This document shows, one piece after another, positions 9,703-17,828 of a stretch of 64,000 bases of DNA (the stretch's first letter is position 1; every line of letters starts with the position of its first letter). The stretch comes from CALDTK01 sp045110575 (GTDB taxonomy: Bacteria; Bacteroidota; Bacteroidia; Chitinophagales; Saprospiraceae): positions 21,195 to 85,194 of the forward strand of contig JBGCGF010000012.1 of the NCBI GenBank assembly GCA_045110575.1, written 5' to 3'. The notes beneath the pieces were generated by a model. That model was not told the DNA's origin. It was given only the letters and a program-made list of their open reading frames with translations, and ran no database searches. A program made the translations under genes and the position numbers.

Positions 9703-10869
9703 CTAACGAAGTCGGGTTGCTGTCGTTTCTGGAGTAAATCGGCCTTCGTTATCAAAGCCTTCGATCAATACCAAGCCTGGACGTTTGCCAAGGCTGAGAC
9801 TGCCCAGTTGATCATCAAGACCGAGTGCTTCAGCACCGTTGATGGTAGCCCACTGGATGAGTGTGCGGGTATCCACGTAGCGCTGCATACGCTGTATCGT
9901 TTTCATCTCCTCCAAAATACTCAACTGCCAGTTGCTCGTTAGGCTGTCTGTACCGATGGTCATGCGGGCGCCCCCGTCAATGAAGTCGGCGTATTTCGGG
10001 AGTCGGTTTTCGATATACAGGTTCGCGTTCGGACAAGTTGCCCAATAGACCTTCTCGCTCCAATCTCCAGCGAGCTTCGCATCGGCAGCCGTTGTCAATG
10101 TGTTGTGCACGAACAAGACACGATTAGCTGGATTGAGGTGGGGTAGGGTAGCCGCGAGACTTGTTTTGGCGGAAGCTGAAACGTGCTCAATGTTGAACCC
10201 GAAATCCTTGTAGAAATCGATGAAGCCCCCGGTCTTAGATTCGAAGAGCTCGTTTTCCGCAGGCGTTTCTTGGTTGTGGATGCTAACGATTCCTCCCTCA
10301 GGATTGGCCTCGCTGATCATCGCGTATAGCTCCGGACTCACTGTGTAGGGAGCGTGCGGGACGTAGCGTTTAGGCGCTGGCTGTGCATCGTACGTTGCTT
10401 TAGCTTTCGCGAAAACCTCCTTTGCCATCGCTCCGCCTTGGAGGAAGTCGAACGCTTCAACAAAAGTGAAGTAGCGAATTGGACTCGTTGTTTTGACCTC
10501 AGCGGTATCTGCGGTATTCGAGATATCTCCGACGGCTTGAATTCCAGCGTCCCACATTTCTTGGTCTGCCGACTTAATGGAAGCTGCAATTTCAGCTGGA
10601 TCGATATCGCGCAAAGTGACTACACTTCTCAAAAAAGGTAACAATCCAGTGCCTGTATCTACACGACCCTTCATGTGAGAGAGTTCGAGGTGGCAGTGTG
10701 TATTGATAAAGCCAGCTACGAGTGCTCCTTTGTGGTGGTGAGCTTCTACGCCTTCCGGCAAAACCTCTCCGATGTCAGTGATCATCCCCGAATCATCCAA
10801 GGTGATGTATCCGTTTTGAATTGGGGGCTTGTCTGCAGGGTAAAGTAGGTCGGCGGTATAAGTGGTCAT
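9703..10869 (-). CDS. Amidohydrolase-superfamily deaminase/hydrolase
   Basis: A 388-residue cytosolic metal-dependent amidohydrolase of the chlorohydrolase/MtaD-SsnA type. An N-terminal beta-sandwich piece (residues 1-50) precedes the metal-binding motif NTHCHLELSH (HxH plus a conserved Glu). Further metal or catalytic positions are visible in VSIHNQE, in LFVHNT and in the GTDSLTSNW aspartate motif. The C-terminal LGSLSLGKRPGLVLIE is typical of the family. Likely reactions are deamination of an adenosine- or guanine-like base or a related aromatic hydrolysis; the substrate cannot be read from the sequence. Its leader, immediately before the ATG, is a period-7 repeat array. Confidence 0.85.
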   Translation of the reverse strand: MTTYTADLLYPADKPPIQNGYITLDDSGMITDIGEVLPEGVEAHHHKGALVAGFINTHCHLELSHMKGRVDTGTGLLPFLRSVVTLRDIDPAEIAASIKSADQEMWDAGIQAVGDISNTADTAEVKTTSPIRYFTFVEAFDFLQGGAMAKEVFAKAKATYDAQPAPKRYVPHAPYTVSPELYAMISEANPEGGIVSIHNQETPAENELFESKTGGFIDFYKDFGFNIEHVSASAKTSLAATLPHLNPANRVLFVHNTLTTAADAKLAGDWSEKVYWATCPNANLYIENRLPKYADFIDGGARMTIGTDSLTSNWQLSILEEMKTIQRMQRYVDTRTLIQWATINGAEALGLDDQLGSLSLGKRPGLVLIEGFDNEGRFTPETTATRLR

Positions 10870-10870
10870 A

Positions 10871-10905
10871 AAAAGATGTGAGATTTGGGACGTGGGATTT
10901 GAGAT
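10871..10905 (-). repeat. Period-7 array (RTCYCAN)n, leader copy
   Basis: Read on the minus strand this is five consecutive heptamers of the form RTCYCAN (ATCTCAA, ATCCCAC, GTCCCAA, ATCTCAC, ATCTTTT). It ends one base before the amidohydrolase ATG at 10869 and so forms the whole immediate 5' leader. It is inverted relative to the array at 11138-11172. Between the two (10906-11137) I see no gene. Confidence 0.75.
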
Positions 10906-11137
10906 GCCTTAGTGGAGTCGTGCCAGCGTTTGAGTCACTCTTTGAGTACTGACTTTTAAAGTTTTTCTGGAGAAATTAGTTTGTGCAATAGTACGTTTTT
11001 GTACTTGGTTTAACGTTCGTTTTGTAGTGAGGGAAACCATTTCTAACAAACTCTCCAGATACGTCTCAGCTCGTCGGAATGACGACTTTTTGAGTTTACA
11101 CTACAGTTGGCAGACCTACAGGCATATTCCTAGTAGC

Positions 11138-11172
11138 GTCTCACGTCCCAAATCTCACGTCTCATATCTCTC
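11138..11172 (+). repeat. Period-7 array (RTCYCAN)n, at DUF1015 stop
   Basis: Five exact-period heptamers: GTCTCAC, GTCCCAA, ATCTCAC, GTCTCAT, ATCTCTC. The array abuts the stop codon of the minus-strand DUF1015 gene (11173) without a gap. It is preceded by TAGC, as in the arrays at 33332 and 35065. With the inverted array at 10871 it brackets an otherwise empty 303-base intergenic region. Confidence 0.8.
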
Positions 11173-12357
11173 TTACACTTCCAGCACTACAAGTCCATTC
11201 CTTAACCTCGGTTCAAACCAAGTGCTTTTGGGAGGCATGATGAGGCCAGCGTCTACGATTTGGAACAGGTCTTCTGCCTCGATTCCGTGGAGCATAAAGC
11301 CAACACGATCTGTTCGACGCTGTACGCGATCAAGCATACCTCTCAGGCCTTTGTTGCCGGGGACGTAAGTGATTCGTTCGTCTGTTCGAACATCGGTGAT
11401 TCCGAAAATTGGAGCCGCGATGAGTTGATTGAAAAGTCCAGCGTCGAGTGCTATCCCGTTTTTGGCATTTTCGTTTGATTCAAGCTTTGCAAAGACTTCT
11501 TCTCTCCATCGCAAAGAGAAACTCTCATCTCCAATGAGGAGTGTCATCTGGTGCTTTTCCTTTGGCAACTCTGGCTCAGATAGAGGGTCAACCGTACAGA
11601 GATCGGATAGTCTTGCCAGAAGTGCAAGAGGACTGAGCTCTACGGGCAAGTGCACCGAACGGTGAAAGGCCTGGACGTTTACTTGTTTGCTGGAAAAAAG
11701 TGCTGCCAGCAAGGGTACTGTCGCTTCTCCTTTTTCTTTTTGTTGTCTGTTGTAAAGTGCTAGTGTAGCACAACGGTGATGACCATCGGCGATGTAGAGC
11801 GAGTCTACGGTTTTGGCGAAAGCTGACTTGAAAAATTCCTCGTCCTGGCTTCCTTCTTTAACCTCAAAGAGCTCATGGGAGATCGATGATCCGTCTTGAA
11901 TGGACAAGAACGGATCTTGGGTGGAGACGAGCTTTTCTAGGGCAGCGTCAACTTTCGATACTGCGGGATAGGTGAGCAGCACTGGCTTGACAACAGCGTC
12001 ACGTAAGACGAGTAGTTGGAGTTGCTGCTGCTCGGAGGCGGCGAGCGTTCCTTCATGCTTCTTGATCTTACCGTCGGTATACTGCTCGCCAGGGAGTCCA
12101 GCGATAAGACCCAAGTAGGTTGAGTCGTTTTCGCGTAACCGGTATACCAACATGCACTTTCCAGGATGTTCGAGAAACATCCCACGTTTGCGATAATTTA
12201 GGTAGTCGTGTTTAACAACACTAAAAAAGGCGTCGGCCGAAGCGACCAGTGCAGTATTGGGAACAATAGGGCTGAATGAGTCAATTATCACAGGGACGAA
12301 ATTAGCTAATTCTTGGGTGTGAAGTGACCCAAAAAAGTAAGGCAACCGTGTTTCCAC
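11173..12357 (-). CDS. DUF1015 family protein
   Basis: A 394-residue protein of the DUF1015 family (conserved, uncharacterised, probably cytosolic). Diagnostic are the KKHEGT motif (about residue 99), LYIADGHHRCATL (about 190), and the C-terminal domain that ends in MPPKSTWFEPRLRNGLVV. The likely start is GTG at 12357 (METRLPYFFG); no nearby upstream ATG fits. DUF1015 proteins are sometimes described as nucleotide- or kinase-like but no activity is established. In many bacteria the gene lies beside serine biosynthesis genes; that context is not visible here. An exact copy of the recurrent 15-mer lies inside it at 11810. Confidence 0.87.
   Translation of the reverse strand: METRLPYFFGSLHTQELANFVPVIIDSFSPIVPNTALVASADAFFSVVKHDYLNYRKRGMFLEHPGKCMLVYRLRENDSTYLGLIAGLPGEQYTDGKIKKHEGTLAASEQQQLQLLVLRDAVVKPVLLTYPAVSKVDAALEKLVSTQDPFLSIQDGSSISHELFEVKEGSQDEEFFKSAFAKTVDSLYIADGHHRCATLALYNRQQKEKGEATVPLLAALFSSKQVNVQAFHRSVHLPVELSPLALLARLSDLCTVDPLSEPELPKEKHQMTLLIGDESFSLRWREEVFAKLESNENAKNGIALDAGLFNQLIAAPIFGITDVRTDERITYVPGNKGLRGMLDRVQRRTDRVGFMLHGIEAEDLFQIVDAGLIMPPKSTWFEPRLRNGLVVLEV
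11810..11824 (+). repeat. Recurrent 15-mer GTTTTGGCGAAAGCT, exact copy
   Basis: Exact copy inside the DUF1015 gene, where the opposite strand encodes AFAKT (GCT TTC GCC AAA AC). The family has seven exact copies in the window (11810, 18707, 30016, 30314, 36602, 41233, 63771). One-mismatch copies start at 5504, 10163, 10402, 14836, 29767, 35772, 47484 and 49507. Looser relatives lie at 4054, 54032 and 56991. Confidence 0.9.
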
Positions 12358-12499
12358 AGTTGCCTTCCCGTACTCTCACTAGTTATGATTCTTTGACTGA
12401 TCTACATTGCAAGTACGCTTAAATCGAAAATTTAGTTCATTGAGCCTTGATTTTGTGAGTTTTAGAGCAAAAAAAGCCCTTAATCGCTCCAGAAAGGAC

Positions 12500-12536
12500 A
12501 AAAAAAGCGGATCACCTGTTTCCAGGTGATCCGCTT
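12500..12536 (-). terminator. Intrinsic terminator of the acyl-CoA dehydrogenase gene
   Basis: Two perfect 14-base arms (12505-12518 and 12523-12536, core GCGGATCACCTG) with a 4-base loop. On the minus strand the stem is followed by a run of seven T residues. It sits 45 bases past the stop of the minus-strand dehydrogenase gene. Confidence 0.92.
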
Positions 12537-12580
12537 AACCACATTCAATTTTGAGGAGAATGTGCTCGATTTAGGTCCGT

Positions 12581-14392
12581 TTATGCCGCGTAACCGTTGG
12601 CAGATAGCTGTGCATCTGCGACAAGTCGGCGATCGTTACGCACGTTAGGCGTTGGGTACTTCGTGAATCGTTTGATGCCCATTGTGAGCGCTTTGTAGAC
12701 ATCACCTTCAGCGAAAGAAGCGAGTGCGTCAGTAGCTGATTTAGAGATACGAGCTTGTGCGTCGCATGTCAAGAGACGTAAGATGGCGTCGTAGAACTCC
12801 TGATCTTGCTTCTTAGTACTGATGTCTTTGAGCTTCAATACGCGAAGAAGTGTCGACTCAACGAGGTAGGTGTCGATCATCATGTCTGCGACGTTCATGA
12901 GAAGCATTTGCTCACCTTTTAGGTTGAGCTTGCCGTCCATTTGGTCTTTTACTGCTGCTCCAGCAACGAGTAGGATGATTTTCTTGAAGTCCGCTACAGC
13001 TTTTGTCTCCAACGCATAGTCGCCTTCCGGCTGGTCGAAGCTCGGCATGCTCGTGAGCTCTTTTTGTACAGCCCAAGCTGGCGTTACAATGTCAAGCTCG
13101 CCTTTCATGGCACGACGCAAGAGTTGGTCTACCATCAATAGACGGTTGATCTCGTTTGTACCCTCGAAAATACGGTTGATACGTGCGTCGCGGAATGCGC
13201 GGGCAACGGTACCTTCCTCAGAGTAGCCCATGCCACCGTGGATTTGCACCGTCTCGTCTACTACGTAGTCGAGCGCTTCAGATCCAGTTACTTTTAGAAT
13301 TGCACACTCGATCGCGTACTCCTCTGCTGAGGCACGCTTTGACTCTTCGAAGTTCTTGCCTTCAGCCATCAAGCCCTTATTACGGAGCTGGATTAGGTTA
13401 GAGACGCGGTATTGCGCACTTTCCGTAGCGAAGAGGCGTACGACTTGCTCAGAGATTTTGTACTTGATCGCACCAAAGCTTCCGATAGGCACCTTAAATT
13501 GGTGACGCTCGTTGGCATACTTGATCGCAACGTCCGCTACTTTCTTTGCTCCACCAAGCGTAAGTGCACCTAGCTTGAAGCGACCGATGTTGAGTACGTT
13601 GAATGCAATGAGGTGGCCTTTGCCAATCTCACCAAGAACGTTGTCTGAAGGAATCTCCATGTTCTCGAAGTAGACCTGTCGAGTAGATGATCCTTTGATA
13701 CCGAGCTTATCTTCCTCTGCACCGAGCGTAAGTCCTTCAGCGCCTTGCTCAACAACGAAGCCTGTGAAGTGCTCACCGTCGATCTTTGCAAATAGGATGA
13801 AGATGTCAGCGAATCCCGCATTGGTGATCCACATCTTTTGACCGTTGATAACATACTTGCTACCGTCTTCGCTGAGTACTGCAGTCGTCTTTGCAGCCAA
13901 TGCATCACTTCCCGATCCTGGCTCAGTAAGGCAGTAAGAAGCCTTGAGCTCACCAGAAATAAGACCTGGTAGGTACTTCTGCTTCTGCTCCTCTGTACCG
14001 TAGTACAAGATTGGAAGCATACCGATACCCGTGTGGGCAGCGAAACTAGTCGTGAACGATCCTGCAGGACCAAGGTCCTCACAGATGAACGTATTGGTGT
14101 TTGCGTCGAGGGCCATTCCTCCAAGCTCTTCTGGCATGTGCGTACCGAGAAGACCTAGTTCAGCAATTTTTTCAAGTAGACTAACCGTTAGTCCTGGCTC
14201 TTGCTTCTCGATTCTGTTGAAATTCGGACGAATTTCTTGATCGATGAAGTCTCGAACCATCTGACGTACCATCAACTGTTCTTCATTCGCCTCTTCAGGG
14301 ATGAAAACCTCAGCAGGTCCGCTTTGACGAATAATAAATTCACCTCCTTTGGAGATGCCGTCTTGGGTCTTGGTTTCAGGTAGTGGTGTCAT
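12581..14392 (-). CDS. Acyl-CoA dehydrogenase (long, 603 residues)
   Basis: An FAD-dependent acyl-CoA dehydrogenase acting in fatty-acid beta-oxidation (first oxidation step). The N-terminal, beta and C-terminal acyl-CoA dehydrogenase domains occupy about residues 30-420. They show the signature YCLTEPGSGSDALAAKT, the KMWITNAG stretch, QIHGGMGYSEEG and the catalytic-glutamate region INRIFEGTNEINRLLM. An extra C-terminal helical domain of about 170 residues, as in VLCAD/ACAD9-like and many Bacteroidota enzymes, completes the protein. The usual thiolase and hydroxyacyl-CoA dehydrogenase partners are not adjacent. A paired palindrome brackets its promoter, suggesting control by a dedicated repressor, possibly a TetR-type fatty-acid regulator (inference). 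Confidence 0.94.
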   Translation of the reverse strand: MTPLPETKTQDGISKGGEFIIRQSGPAEVFIPEEANEEQLMVRQMVRDFIDQEIRPNFNRIEKQEPGLTVSLLEKIAELGLLGTHMPEELGGMALDANTNTFICEDLGPAGSFTTSFAAHTGIGMLPILYYGTEEQKQKYLPGLISGELKASYCLTEPGSGSDALAAKTTAVLSEDGSKYVINGQKMWITNAGFADIFILFAKIDGEHFTGFVVEQGAEGLTLGAEEDKLGIKGSSTRQVYFENMEIPSDNVLGEIGKGHLIAFNVLNIGRFKLGALTLGGAKKVADVAIKYANERHQFKVPIGSFGAIKYKISEQVVRLFATESAQYRVSNLIQLRNKGLMAEGKNFEESKRASAEEYAIECAILKVTGSEALDYVVDETVQIHGGMGYSEEGTVARAFRDARINRIFEGTNEINRLLMVDQLLRRAMKGELDIVTPAWAVQKELTSMPSFDQPEGDYALETKAVADFKKIILLVAGAAVKDQMDGKLNLKGEQMLLMNVADMMIDTYLVESTLLRVLKLKDISTKKQDQEFYDAILRLLTCDAQARISKSATDALASFAEGDVYKALTMGIKRFTKYPTPNVRNDRRLVADAQLSANGYAA

Positions 14393-14419
14393 TACTGTGT
14401 GGGTTGATTCGTTTGGTCT

Positions 14420-14464
14420 AGCGAAAATTCGCTACAAATATATACTGATTAGCGAAAATTCGCT
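14420..14464 (-). promoter_or_regulatory. Promoter of the acyl-CoA dehydrogenase gene with twin palindromic operators
   Basis: On the minus strand a perfect Bacteroidetes -7 box (TATATTTG, 14435-14442) lies 43 bases before the ATG. It is bracketed by two identical 14-mers, AGCGAAAATTCGCT, at 14420-14433 and 14451-14464. Each has complementary arms AGCGAA/TTCGCT around AA. Their starts are 31 bases apart, about three helical turns, as expected for cooperative dimers. The regulator is unknown. Confidence 0.65.
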
Positions 14465-14630
14465 GGTTAGTATTGCTAAAGCACTGTTATTAATAGCAAG
14501 TACTGGGCCGACTGGGTGATTTTACTCATATTTTAGGTGTTATGTTGCCCAGTAATCAGACCTTATGTCAACATAGAGCATATGCAAGGTTGGTATTGAA
14601 CCCTATCGCGTTTTGCCTTGTATTGATAGT

Positions 14631-15668
14631 ATGGGCTTACTCACCTTCACCGATCGCGGAGTTTACTGCCCACAGGCAGATGTATATCTCGATCCGTGGA
14701 AACCTGTAGACCGAGCCTTGATTTCGCATGGCCATGCAGACCATGCTCGTTGGGGGCACAAACACTATCTGTCTACACACCGCACCAAAGCAATCATGCT
14801 GCACCGTCTTGGTGATATAAAGGCAGAAGGGATTGGTTTTGGCGAAAGCAGAACCATTAATGGTGTGAAATTCAGTTTTCATCCTGCGGGGCACATCATT
14901 GGTTCAGCTCAAATTCGCTGTGAGTACAAGGGTGAGATCTGGTGTTTTACCGGAGACTATAAGCTTCAGAATGACGGTATTTCAGAGCCTTTTGAGCTGG
15001 TGAAATGCCATAGCTTCATTACGGAGACGACTTTTGGGCTTCCTATATATCGCTGGCGCCCTCAGGTTGAAGTGATGGGGGAGATCAACGATTGGTGGCG
15101 AGAAAATGCAGCTCAAGGCAAAACGACACTCCTTACGGGCTATTCGCTGGGGAAAGCGCAACGCATCATTGCCAACCTAGATTCTAGCATTGGCAAGATT
15201 TACACTCATGGCGCGATATCCCTCATGAATGAGGTGCTAAAAGGCCAAGGGGTTGAATTGCCTGATGCGATTCCTGTAACCAAAGAAATTGACAAGAAGG
15301 ACTATCCGGGAAACCTCGTGATCGCACCTCCAGGGGCGATCAATGGACCTTGGGCCAAGAAATTCAAGGATTCAAGCACCGGTATAGCCTCTGGTTGGAT
15401 GACGCTTAGAGGTGCTCGACGACGACGGGCAGTAGATCGAGGCTTTGTGCTTAGTGATCACTGCGACTGGGCCGCATTGAATACCACAATAGAGGCGACA
15501 GGCTGTGAAAATGTATTCGTTACACATGGCTACACGGCTGTCTTTTCGAAATGGCTACGCGAACAAGGATATAATGCACACGTCGTGAGCACAGAGTACG
15601 AAGGAGAAAGCGCTGAGATTGGTGAAGGAGCTGAAAAAGATAAAGTAGGTACTGAGCCTAACGCTTAA
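14631..15668 (+). CDS. Ligase-associated DNA exonuclease (MBL-fold)
   Basis: A metallo-beta-lactamase/beta-CASP-type nuclease of the ligase-associated (TIGR04122-like) group. The ATG at 14631 starts MGLLTFTDRGVYCPQADVYL, matching the family start; an in-frame TTG 18 bases upstream is unlikely. Metal ligands are visible in SHGHADHARWG, HPAGHIIGSAQI, FTGDYK and LSDHCDW, with a conserved WMTLRGARRRRAVDRGF stretch near the end. In most genomes the gene is clustered with an ATP-dependent DNA ligase and an Lhr-like helicase in a repair module. Neither is adjacent here. The stop overlaps the convergent membrane gene by four bases. Confidence 0.9.
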   Translation: MGLLTFTDRGVYCPQADVYLDPWKPVDRALISHGHADHARWGHKHYLSTHRTKAIMLHRLGDIKAEGIGFGESRTINGVKFSFHPAGHIIGSAQIRCEYKGEIWCFTGDYKLQNDGISEPFELVKCHSFITETTFGLPIYRWRPQVEVMGEINDWWRENAAQGKTTLLTGYSLGKAQRIIANLDSSIGKIYTHGAISLMNEVLKGQGVELPDAIPVTKEIDKKDYPGNLVIAPPGAINGPWAKKFKDSSTGIASGWMTLRGARRRRAVDRGFVLSDHCDWAALNTTIEATGCENVFVTHGYTAVFSKWLREQGYNAHVVSTEYEGESAEIGEGAEKDKVGTEPNA

Positions 15669-16360
15669 TCTAAGAGTAAGGAACGGTCTAAACTGCTGCC
15701 CCCTCCTGGGCCTTCTTCATGTAGTTTATTGACGATTGGCTGCATGAACCAGATGCCAATGAACAGGAAAAAGAAGGCGAAAAATGGCCCGATGCTTTCC
15801 TCTGACCTAATGTAGCGCTGCAATTCCGCGCCTTTTACCGCTCTGGATAGTTGGTAGGAAACGAAAACGAATAAGCCTAGGTTGACAAAGGAACCAAGCA
15901 GACTAAGAATGTAAAGGATCATGAACATGGGGCCCATGTTGTCGAAGGCTGCTGGGTCGCTCCCCAATGCGGTCATGCTAGCAAACATGTTTTTATACAT
16001 GTAGGCAGAAACAGCCATATTGAAGATTGTAAACAGAACGATGCAGACGATTGCAATAGTAACCCAGCCTTGTTTGGGTTGATACTCTGGAGGAGCCATT
16101 GGCCCGATTCTTTGATTCACTGCATACATCCAGCCGTAGCTGACGGCCGTGCTCAGAAGCGTTAGGGGAAGCACCCCTAGCATCGTAGTTGACATGAACT
16201 CAGACATGACGATTGCCATGTCTTCCGGATCCGGATTGGCCTTCATCATAGAGAAGAAATCAGCAAAGCCGAAGCCCATGATAACTATCATGAGCAGCCA
16301 AGGAATACCAAAAGCGAAAAGGAAAATTTGCCAGTGTTTAGCTCGTAATAGCGAATCCAT
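15665..16360 (-). CDS. Multi-pass membrane protein, unknown function
   Basis: A 231-residue protein with about five hydrophobic segments (near residues 10-32, 58-80, 98-122, 143-170 and 190-210). It has Met/Phe-rich helices and a polar C-terminal tail (NKLHEEGPGGGSS). No family is recognised; the general look is of a small Bacteroidota DUF membrane protein. It lies 43 bases downstream of the HExxH lipoprotein gene on the same strand, so the two may be co-transcribed. Its stop overlaps the convergent exonuclease stop (TTAA), leaving no room for a terminator. Confidence 0.75.
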   Translation of the reverse strand: MDSLLRAKHWQIFLFAFGIPWLLMIVIMGFGFADFFSMMKANPDPEDMAIVMSEFMSTTMLGVLPLTLLSTAVSYGWMYAVNQRIGPMAPPEYQPKQGWVTIAIVCIVLFTIFNMAVSAYMYKNMFASMTALGSDPAAFDNMGPMFMILYILSLLGSFVNLGLFVFVSYQLSRAVKGAELQRYIRSEESIGPFFAFFFLFIGIWFMQPIVNKLHEEGPGGGSSLDRSLLLD

Positions 16361-16403
16361 GGCTCAAAGGTGCGAAGTATCTACTTTGTATAGGTAGACT
16401 CGG

Positions 16404-16928
16404 CTACTGCCAATCTCCGTAGTACTCGTCGTCGAAAAGTTCGTCGAGGTGAGCATCGCGAGTTGCAGCGTTGTAATTTTCACGACAGGTCCCATTGCCG
16501 CCGGCCATTACACTAACACAGATGCCGTCTGCGTCTGCGTCTTCTCGATGCTTGCGCAGACGATCGCAGTGACCTAATTCGTGAAAAACGATGTACTCTT
16601 TAAGGTTTGCACCAACTTGATTCCAAACTTCTAGATCGACTCGCAAACGATTCGGCTGGTCCGAATTGTATTGGCAATCTCCAGCTACACCATCTGGGCT
16701 GATGCTGGCGAGTGTGCCGTGAACTTCAGTTAAGTCGACGGTAATCCCACGTTTCGCTGCTTCGTTTTCGAAGCGCTCGTAGTAAGGCCAGAGAATTTCA
16801 TCAACGTTCTCGTACGATTTGGTGCTCACGGGCGTCTCTACAACTTCATTTCCTTCTGGGAAAACTGGCGTTTTCTCGCAAGCAAACAGTATCATGAGGG
16901 CAAAAAGTACAAGGAAAAATGAGCGCAT
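16404..16928 (-). CDS. Putative zinc metallopeptidase lipoprotein
   Basis: A 174-residue lipoprotein (signal MRSFFLVLFALMILFAC, lipobox LFAC). The mature part contains YIVFHELGHCDRLRKH, an HExxH zinc-binding motif with possible third-ligand histidines downstream, in a putative metallopeptidase-like setting. The rest, including the tail AHLDELFDDEYYGDWQ, is acidic. It would be anchored in the periplasmic or outer leaflet. Homologues annotated simply as putative metallopeptidase are frequent in Flavobacteriia; no substrate is known. Confidence 0.78.
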   Translation of the reverse strand: MRSFFLVLFALMILFACEKTPVFPEGNEVVETPVSTKSYENVDEILWPYYERFENEAAKRGITVDLTEVHGTLASISPDGVAGDCQYNSDQPNRLRVDLEVWNQVGANLKEYIVFHELGHCDRLRKHREDADADGICVSVMAGGNGTCRENYNAATRDAHLDELFDDEYYGDWQ

Positions 16929-17070
16929 ATCTTAAGCTGTGTATGTTGCTAACGGCAAACATCGCACCTAAGGTATGAAACCTCCTGCTTTTCCACTTTT
17001 TTGGACGCCAAAATGCAGGTTGAGAGACCTTTGTTCAACCTACTTTAGAGTATTTACAAAATCCAAGGAC

Positions 17071-17097
17071 TTGCAGACTGAAAAAGTCTTACATTTG
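17071..17097 (+). promoter_or_regulatory. Bacteroidetes-type promoter for rplY
   Basis: A TTG at 17071-17073 (-33 element) and TACATTTG at 17090-17097 (a perfect TAnnTTTG -7 box) are 16 bases apart. The start codon follows 26 bases after the -7 box, so the leader is short. Confidence 0.75.
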
Positions 17098-17123
17098 CGC
17101 TCCAATTCGAAAATTCGCCGGCG

Positions 17124-17735
17124 ATGAATACCTTCCAACTTAGCGGAGAACCCCGCACAGATACTGGCAAAAAAGCCACCAAGGCTGACCGCGTAGCGGG
17201 CAGAATTCCTTGCGTTGCTTACGGCCGTAAAGGTGCTGAGCACTTTACTGTAACCCCAAAAGACGTTCGCAAGCTCGTCTTCACTGGTGTTTTCAACTTA
17301 GTAGATCTATCTGTAGGCGGCAACGCACAGCAGGTAATCCTCAAAGCTGTTCAATATCACCCTACTACTGAAGCGATCGAGCATATCGATTTCGTGAAGG
17401 TTGAGGCTGGACACCCACTCAAGATTGAGATTCCTCTTCACACTAAAGGCGTCTCTGAAGGCGTAAAAGGTGGAGGACGTCTTATCCAGAGTGTACGTAA
17501 GATCAAAGTGAAGACGGATCCGTCTAACTTGGTTGACGAGCTTTTCGTTGACATTTCAGGCCTCGGTCTTGGAGATGCTATCCGTGTTCGTGACATTGAG
17601 GTTCCTGAGGGAGTCCAAATCATGGCAAACGGCGCTGTTCCTGTAGCGATGGTAGAAATTCCACGTGCACTTCGTTCAGCAGCTACTGCAGCAGCGAAAG
17701 ACGAAGAAGCAGCAACACCTGAAGCAGAGGCTTAA
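17124..17735 (+). CDS. rplY: Ribosomal protein bL25 (long, Ctc-type)
   Basis: A 203-residue large-subunit protein that binds 5S rRNA. The N-terminal L25 domain (residues 1-90: NTFQLSGEPRTDTGKKATKADR, in part, and VPCVAYG-like VACVAYG region GRIPCVAYGRKG) is followed by the TL5/Ctc C-terminal beta domain (about 95-185: IEIPLHTKGVSEGVKGGG, VDISGLGLGDAIRVRD). An Ala/Glu-rich tail closes the protein. The usual flavobacterial neighbours (prs upstream, pth downstream) are not here. A -7/-33 promoter precedes it and a strong terminator follows, so it is monocistronic. Confidence 0.96.
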   Translation: MNTFQLSGEPRTDTGKKATKADRVAGRIPCVAYGRKGAEHFTVTPKDVRKLVFTGVFNLVDLSVGGNAQQVILKAVQYHPTTEAIEHIDFVKVEAGHPLKIEIPLHTKGVSEGVKGGGRLIQSVRKIKVKTDPSNLVDELFVDISGLGLGDAIRVRDIEVPEGVQIMANGAVPVAMVEIPRALRSAATAAAKDEEAATPEAEA

Positions 17736-17780
17736 GCCTTTTGCGCATAGAGAGATTCTTTTTTAGAATCTTGACGTATC

Positions 17781-17816
17781 GACACGCTCTCCATTCGGAG
17801 GGCGTGTCTTTTTTTT
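17781..17816 (+). terminator. Intrinsic terminator of rplY
   Basis: Arms GACACGCTCTCC and GGAGGGCGTGTC (one wobble pair) enclose a four-base loop and are followed by T9 (17808-17816). It separates rplY from the nitrilase gene. Confidence 0.9.
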
Positions 17817-17828
17817 GGTACTTGCAGA

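Noticed and set aside
11027..11368. Plus-strand frame across the repeat-bounded gap at 11 kb
   Set aside because: It runs through the heptamer array and antisense into DUF1015; no family resemblance.
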